A DNA stretch of 64,000 nt from Flavobacteriales bacterium (GTDB lineage Bacteria > Bacteroidota > Bacteroidia > Flavobacteriales_F > PHOS-HE28). Below are positions 59,155 through 64,000 of this stretch, piece after piece; the stretch's first letter is position 1; every line of letters begins with the position of its first letter. The position numbers and the translations under genes are program-made. The stretch covers positions 164,073 to 228,072 of the forward strand of contig JADKJM010000007.1 in assembly GCA_016721005.1 (NCBI GenBank), read 5' to 3'. Below the pieces are notes generated by a model. The model had not been told where the DNA came from. It worked only from the letters and a program-made list of their open reading frames with translations, and did not search any database.

Positions 59155-60699
59155 TTGGAAGGGCAGAAACGCATCCAGAGCGCGCTCATATCGGTGTTCC
59201 ATAAGGATGGGCTCGAGCCCATCGTTCGCGAACTCCAGCGGCTCGGCGTCCACTTGTACAGCACTGGCGGCACGCAGGACTTCATCGAGAAACTCGGTGT
59301 GGCGGTGACGCCTGTGGAGGAACTCACCACCTACCCGAGCATCCTCGGTGGGCGCGTGAAGACCTTGCATCCGAAAGTCTTCGGCGGGATCCTTGGTCGC
59401 CGCGATCTTGATAGCGATGTGGCCCAGCTGGAGGAGTACCACATCCCGCCCATCGACCTGGTGATCGTGGACCTCTACCCGTTCGAAGAAACGGTAGCGG
59501 GTGGCACCTCGACTCCGCTCGGTGTGAGCAACGACGAGATCATCGAGAAGATCGACATCGGCGGGATCAGCTTGATCCGCGCAGCGGCAAAGAACCACAC
59601 CGATGTGGTGATCATCCCTTCGCAAACACACTACGCGGAATTGCTTCGGCTATTGAAAGAACAAGATGGCGGAACCACGCTTGCGCAACGCAAGGAATTC
59701 GCCTCAGCAGCTTTCGCGGTGAGTTCCCACTACGATGGCGTGATCTACAATTGGTTCAGTGAAGGGCGTGGCGACCTACGCTTGAGCGTTGGACCGACCA
59801 CTGTGCTGCGTTACGGGGAGAACCCGCATCAGAGCGGCGCATTCCACGGTGATCTCGCGGGAATGTTCACGCAGTTGAACGGCAAGGAGCTCAGCTACAA
59901 CAACCTATTGGATCTTGACGCGGCGGTGGAGTTGATCGATGATCTTTCGACACTTCCGGGGGTTCCGTTCGCGATCCTGAAACACAACAACGCGTGCGGC
60001 GCGGCGATCCGTGCAACGTTGAAGGAAGCGTGGGATGCGGCACTTGCCGCGGATCCGGTGAGCGCCTTTGGTGGCGTGCTCATCACCAACGCACGCATCG
60101 ACAAGGCCACGGCGGAAGCGATCGACCCGCTCTTCTTCGAGATCATCGCTGCGTCCGGATTCGATGCCGATGCACTGGACGTTCTGCGTAAGAAGAAGAA
60201 CCGGATGATCCTTGAGCGCAAGCCCGCGAAGCGTTCAAGCGTGAAGGTGCGCACAGCGTTGAACGGGATCCTCACCGAGGATACGGACACCGTGGTGGCG
60301 AATGAGGCTGCAATGAAAGTGGCCACCTCGAATGCACCGACCGCGCAAGAACTGAACGACCTCGTCTTCGCAACGATCCTGGTGAAGCACACCAAGAGCA
60401 ATGCGATCGTATTGGCCAAGAACAACCAGTTGCTCGCCAGCGGCACGGGACAGACCAGTCGCGTGGATGCCCTAGCAAGCCATCACCAAGGCTGGCAAGT
60501 TCGGTTTCGACCTTTCCGGCGCCGTAATGGTAGCGACGCCTTCTTCCCTTTTCCCGACTGCGTGGAGACGCTAAGCAAGGCGGGCATCACCGCGGTCGTC
60601 CACCCCGGCGGCAGCATCCGCGACCAGGACAGTATCGACTATTGCAACGCACACGGCATGGTCATGTGCATCACCGGCAACCGCCACTTCAAACATTGA
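59155..60699 (+). CDS. purH: bifunctional IMP cyclohydrolase / AICAR formyltransferase
   Basis: Last two steps of purine synthesis; about 514 residues from a TTG start (LEGQKRIQSALISVFHKDGL). Upstream in-frame TTG at 59116 is less likely, and no ATG is in place. The IMP cyclohydrolase domain has STGGTQDFIEKLGV and GGRVKTLHPKVFGG; the transformylase domain has LRYGENPHQSGAFHG, ILKHNNACGAA, DPVSAFGGVL and GTGQTSRVDAL. Between DAL and SDAFFPFPD the frame is off for about 17 residues (HHQGWQVRF...). The neighbouring frame reads ITKAGKFGFDLSGAVM, exactly the conserved sequence. This marks compensating small deletions, likely sequencing errors (60473-60535). Confidence 0.9.
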   Translation: MEGQKRIQSALISVFHKDGLEPIVRELQRLGVHLYSTGGTQDFIEKLGVAVTPVEELTTYPSILGGRVKTLHPKVFGGILGRRDLDSDVAQLEEYHIPPIDLVIVDLYPFEETVAGGTSTPLGVSNDEIIEKIDIGGISLIRAAAKNHTDVVIIPSQTHYAELLRLLKEQDGGTTLAQRKEFASAAFAVSSHYDGVIYNWFSEGRGDLRLSVGPTTVLRYGENPHQSGAFHGDLAGMFTQLNGKELSYNNLLDLDAAVELIDDLSTLPGVPFAILKHNNACGAAIRATLKEAWDAALAADPVSAFGGVLITNARIDKATAEAIDPLFFEIIAASGFDADALDVLRKKKNRMILERKPAKRSSVKVRTALNGILTEDTDTVVANEAAMKVATSNAPTAQELNDLVFATILVKHTKSNAIVLAKNNQLLASGTGQTSRVDALASHHQGWQVRFRPFRRRNGSDAFFPFPDCVETLSKAGITAVVHPGGSIRDQDSIDYCNAHGMVMCITGNRHFKH

Positions 60700-60711
60700 T
60701 CCCCTAGGACC

Positions 60712-61736
60712 ATGAGCTGGTTCAATTTCTTCACCCAAGAGATCGCCATCGATCTCGGCACCGCCAACACCTTGATCATCCACAATGACAAGGTGGTGGT
60801 GGACGAACCGAGCATCGTGGCCATCGACCGAACGACCGGAAAGGTCATCGCCGTAGGCCGACAGGCGCAACAGATGCACGGCAAGACCCACGAGAACATC
60901 AAGACCATCCGCCCGTTGCGCGATGGCGTGATCGCCGACTTCAAGGCCGCTGAGGAGATGATCGAGGCATGATCCGCATGATCAATCCCGGCAGAAGGCT
61001 CTTCACGCCGAACCTGCGCATGGTGATCTGCATCCCCAGCGGCATCACCGAAGTGGAGAAGCGCGCGGTGAAGGACAGCAGCGAACACGCCGGTGCGAAG
61101 GAGGTGTACCTGATCCACGAACCGATGGCCGCCGCGATCGGGATCGGCATCGACGTGGAGGAGCCGATGGGCAACATGATCATCGACATCGGTGGTGGTA
61201 CGAGTGAGATCGCGGTGATCGCGCTGGGCGGTATCGTGTGCGACAAGAACATCCGCGTGGCGGGCGATGAATTCACACAGGACATCGAAAGTACATGCGC
61301 CGCCAACACAACATCCTGGTGGGTGAGCGCACGGCGGAGACGTACCAAGATCGAAGTAGGCGCCGCGATGACCGAGTTGGACAATCCACCGCCGGATTAC
61401 GCCGTACGCGGACGCGACCTGATGACCGGTATCCCCAAGGAGATCACGGTGACCTACGTGGAGATCGCGCAAGCCTTGGACAAGAGCATCAGCAAGATCG
61501 AAGAGGCGATCCTGAGCGCGTTGGAAGCCACGCCGCCCGAGTTGAGCGCGGACATCTACAAGACCGGCATCTACTTGGCTGGTGGCGGTGCGTTGTTGCG
61601 CGGATTGGACAAGCGCATCAGCATCAAGACGAAGTTGCCGGTACACGTGAGCGAGGATCCGCTACGCGCCGTCGCACGCGGCACCGGTATCGCATTGAAG
61701 AACATCGATCGCTTCCAGTTCCTGATGCGGGAGTAA
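60712..61736 (+). CDS. mreB: rod-shape protein MreB, frame broken
   Basis: Actin-like ATPase that directs the elongasome. The N-terminal part MSWFNFFTQEIAIDLGTANT with IKTIRPLRDGVIADFKAAEE ends at a TGA at 60970. One missing base at GAGGC-ATG links it to MIRMINPG ... RMVICIPSGITEVEKRAVKD. The next part has NMIIDIGGGTSEIAVIALGG and, after a second short frame slip (61288-61345, where the other frame reads MRRQHNILVGERTAE), HGRDLMTGIPKEI-like RGRDLMTGIPKEI and AGGGALLRGLDKRI. All conserved blocks are present, so the gene is probably intact in the cell. It begins 12 bp after purH and starts an mre operon. Confidence 0.88.
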
Positions 61737-61793
61737 GGGCGGATGATCATCCGCCCCTATCCCGCGTCGCCCAATGGGTGATGTAACGGATCC

Positions 61794-62625
61794 ATGCGCG
61801 ACCTCTTCCGCTTCCTCCACCGCATACGGAACACGCTGCTCTTCCTGCTGCTGTTGGGGATCTCCATGGGTCTGTTGTACAATGGCAACTCGCACCATCG
61901 CGCGCGCCATCAGCAGCAGTAATGAGCTGGTGGGCACGCTCTTCCTTATGGCGCAAGGACATTACCGACTACGCCAACCTGGAAGGAAGTGAACGAGCGC
62001 CTTACCGCAGAGAATGCGGATTGGCGCAACCGCCACAGCAGCTCGTACACACCGGTGGAGGAGCTCTTCGTGCGGATCAACGACAGCATCTATCGCCAAC
62101 AATACAGCTACCTGCCTGCCAAGGTGGTGAATAACACCTGGCACAAGCCGCGCAACTTCATCACGCTGGACAAGGGCGCTGTGAACGGATTGCACGACGA
62201 CATGGGTGTGATCGGCCCGGACGGGATCGTGGGCGTGATCCGCGATGTGGAACCGCACTTCGCATCGGTGATCAGCATCCTGAACCCGGACGTGAAGACC
62301 AGCGTGAAGACCAAACGGACCGGACACCACGGACTGCTCTATTGGGACACCAACGATCAGTTGACCTCCTCGGTGATCGACATTCCGAAGCACGCGCGGG
62401 TGCATGGGCGACACCACAGTGACCACCGGTGGTGATGGCGTCTATCCCGAAGGAGTGCCCGTCGGCCGCGTGCTGGCCGTGAACGATGCGCCCGGCAGAC
62501 AGGATCAAGTGATCGTGGTACAACTCTTCGAGGATCCTTACCCGCAGCGGCTTCGTGTATGTGGTGAACGACCCGCAACGCGCCGAGCGCGACAGCGTGG
62601 AAAAAAGCATACGTGTCCAACGATG
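61794..62625 (+). CDS. mreC: rod-shape protein MreC, multiply frame-broken
   Basis: Membrane-anchored elongasome scaffold. Pieces in three frames rebuild a normal MreC: MRDLFRFLHRIRNTLLFLLL with GISMGLLYN (membrane helix), then RAISSSNELVGTLF, then a helical part (WRKDITDYANLE, NERLTAENADWRNR). The beta domain follows: VNNTWHKPRNFITLDKGAVN, GPDGIVGVIRDVEPHFASVI, NPDVKTSVKTKRTGHHGLLY, and after another slip near 62400 GDTTVTTGGDGVYPEGVPVG and RVLAVNDAPGRQDQVIVVQL. Each slip is one or two bases. The end is approximate. Confidence 0.8.
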
Positions 62626-63140
62626 GTCACCATCATCGCCAACGTGTTCCGGCTTCATTGCGCTGATGCTCTTGCAAGTGCTCGTGCTCGATCACCTGGA
62701 CATCGCCAACGGGTGGATGGTGCCGTACCTCTACCCGCTCTTCCTGCTGATGCTCCCGTTCGAGCTTCCCGCATGGGCCAGTTTGCCGACGGTGCCTTCA
62801 CCGGCCTGGTGGATGTATCTTCAGCAATACACCCGGCATGCACGCCGAGCGCATGCGTGATGCGTGATGTTCGTGCGCCTGCGTTGGCTCAAACTCATCG
62901 CGCCCCGTGAAGGTTGTGAGTTCGGCATGCGACCCACAGTGCCGCGGGGTCCTTGGTCTGGTTCGTCACGTACGCTGGCGTGCTCATTCTGATCCACCAC
63001 CTCTGGCTCTTCTTCGTGGAGATGCCACTGCGACAGCTTCTTCTCCACATTCCTCCGTGCTGTGCTCAGCGCCGTGTTCACGTTGGGTCTGTGCCTTGCT
63101 CGCGCAGTTCCTCACTTCCCGCGAAGCGCGGTCGCATTAC
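62623..63140 (+). CDS. mreD: rod-shape protein MreD, multiply frame-broken
   Basis: Polytopic partner of MreC. Readable conserved segments in different frames are MVTIIANVF, FIALMLLQVLVLDHLDIANG with WMVPYLYPLFLLMLPFELPA, MGQFADGAFTGLVDV, and later WFVTYAGVLILIHHLWLFFV and FRAVLSAVFTLGLCLLAQFL-like pieces (AVLSAVFTLGLC, LAQFLTSREA). Order and spacing match MreD of Bacteroidota (about 170 residues). Coordinates at both ends are estimates because of small indels. Confidence 0.7.
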
Positions 63141-64000
63141 GAACCACGAGGGGCGCAAATACGTCCTCATCGTCAGGTGTTGTTCCATCGCCGTGGTCTT
63201 CATCATCCGCCTGTTCTGGATGCAAGTGGTGGACGACAGTGGAAGGCCAAGCGCGTGAACATGGACGACGCAAGATCACGGACTATCCCACGGTTTCATC
63301 CACGATCGCCACGGCGCACCCACGGTCGCCAACACGCCGGTGTACGACCTGATGATGGTGCCGCGTGAAGTGAAGAGGTTCGATACTGTGGCACTTGCCG
63401 CATTGGTCGATATGCCGCTCGCTGAGTTCAAGTCGCGGATGGCGGAAGCACGGCGCTATTCGATGCCGCAAACCCAGTGGCGATGAAGGCAGATCCGCCG
63501 GACAATTCTCCGCCATCAGCGTACACCTTGCACAAGTACCCGGGGTTCTACCGGTAAAACCCGGACCTTGCGCACTATCCCCACATGCGGCCGCGCATGC
63601 TCAGCTACCTGAGCCAAGTGGACGCGCGCAAGGTGGAGCGGGATCCTATTACCGCTCGGGCGATGTGATCGGTGTGGGCGGACTGGAACAATGCACTACG
63701 AACCCGCAGTTGCGCGGAAGTCGCCAGTGTGCGCTACGTGCTCGTGGATAATACAACAATATCAAGGAGCTCCTTCAAGAACGGGATACGACACGCTCGC
63801 GGTGGAAGGCGGAGCCTGTACACCGGCATCGACCTGCGCATGCAGCGCTTGGGCGAGCGGCTGATGCCGGAACAAGAAGGGCAGCATCGTGGCGCTGGAT
63901 CGCGCACTGGCGAAGTGCTGCATGGTGAGCAGTCCGACCTACGACCCCAGAGCTGCTTGTAGGCCGCATCCGCAACACCAACTACGGCGTGCTGCAACGC
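63136..64000 (+). CDS. mrdA: penicillin-binding protein 2, N-terminal part, frame-broken and cut by window end
   Basis: Elongasome transpeptidase, only the N-terminal region is in the window. Segments in several frames: HEGRKYVLIV with SIAVVFIIRLFWMQVVDD (membrane helix), TPVYDLMMVPREVKRFDTVA, MPLAEFKSRMAEARRYS, AHYPHMRPRMLSYLSQVDAR, YYRSGDVIGVGGLEQ-like pieces, SFKNG, and LYTGIDLRMQRLGERLM, followed by PSPTYDP-like text and GRIRNTNYGVLQR. The SxxK active site would lie beyond 64000. Indels are very dense here, so the start (about 63136) is an estimate. Confidence 0.75.

Noticed and set aside
60712..64000. Calling mreB, mreC, mreD and mrdA pseudogenes
   Set aside because: Five neighbouring essential genes would have to decay at once while keeping their protein blocks. 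Sequence error is simpler.

Overview
The window looks like a chromosomal contig end from a high-GC member of the Bacteroidota, probably a Flavobacteriales lineage. The evidence is: secreted proteins with type IX secretion (T9SS) sorting-like C-termini, a TonB-dependent receptor with a carboxypeptidase-regulatory-like domain, YwqK/MORN-type secreted proteins, an alaS / M23 peptidase / MerR neighbourhood, and TAnnTTTG-type -7 boxes lying directly upstream of start codons. No rRNA, tRNA or CRISPR array was seen.

Layout. 0-15.5 kb is housekeeping and nutrient metabolism: a partial D-2-hydroxyacid dehydrogenase, a glycerophosphodiesterase lipoprotein, aspartate kinase, fructose-1,6-bisphosphatase, an NCS1 permease, a CorA-type channel, a giant ABC-permease/M1-peptidase fusion, then dihydropyrimidinase and beta-ureidopropionase. 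The last two act in sequence in reductive pyrimidine breakdown and the NCS1 permease could supply the base. A small PD-(D/E)XK-like GxxExxY gene bounded by paired, inverted repeats sits exactly between the two catabolic genes. 15.5-17.4 kb is a repeat-rich accessory patch: an 18-unit, 21-bp tandem array, a ParE toxin-antitoxin pair and a 197-bp duplication that left a truncated second antitoxin. 18-21 kb carries fabD, a BI-1 membrane protein, folE and a queD/PTPS gene. 21-31 kb is a surface-glycan cluster (FkbM methyltransferase, hldD, asnB, two methyltransferases, a polyprenyl-phosphate-type GT2, two tandem GT-C glycosyltransferases, a sugar epimerase). 31-36 kb has MerR, M23 peptidase, alaS and outer-membrane phospholipase A. 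36.8-40 kb is a second accessory patch (DUF1697 remnants, unknown genes, a BRO-N protein, a MazF toxin-antitoxin pair). 40-59 kb carries mfd and a run of secreted or outer-membrane proteins. 59-64 kb is purH followed by mreB-mreC-mreD-mrdA (cell-wall elongation).

Two themes deserve attention. First, small repeats of several kinds are scattered through otherwise ordinary genes: GxxExxY-flanking repeats (including a solo copy that supplies the stop codon of the NCS1 permease), self-complementary intergenic arrays built from short-period units, and a CCGGGTCAAGCCCGG palindrome inserted in frame in both alaS and mfd. Second, from about 60.47 kb to the end the DNA carries many small frame breaks in purH, mreB, mreC, mreD and mrdA while the encoded proteins remain clearly conserved. 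This is best read as low sequence accuracy at the contig end, not as gene decay. A single frame break at a G8 run in the signal peptide of a tyrosinase-like gene (58.87 kb) could be the same problem or a phase-variable tract.
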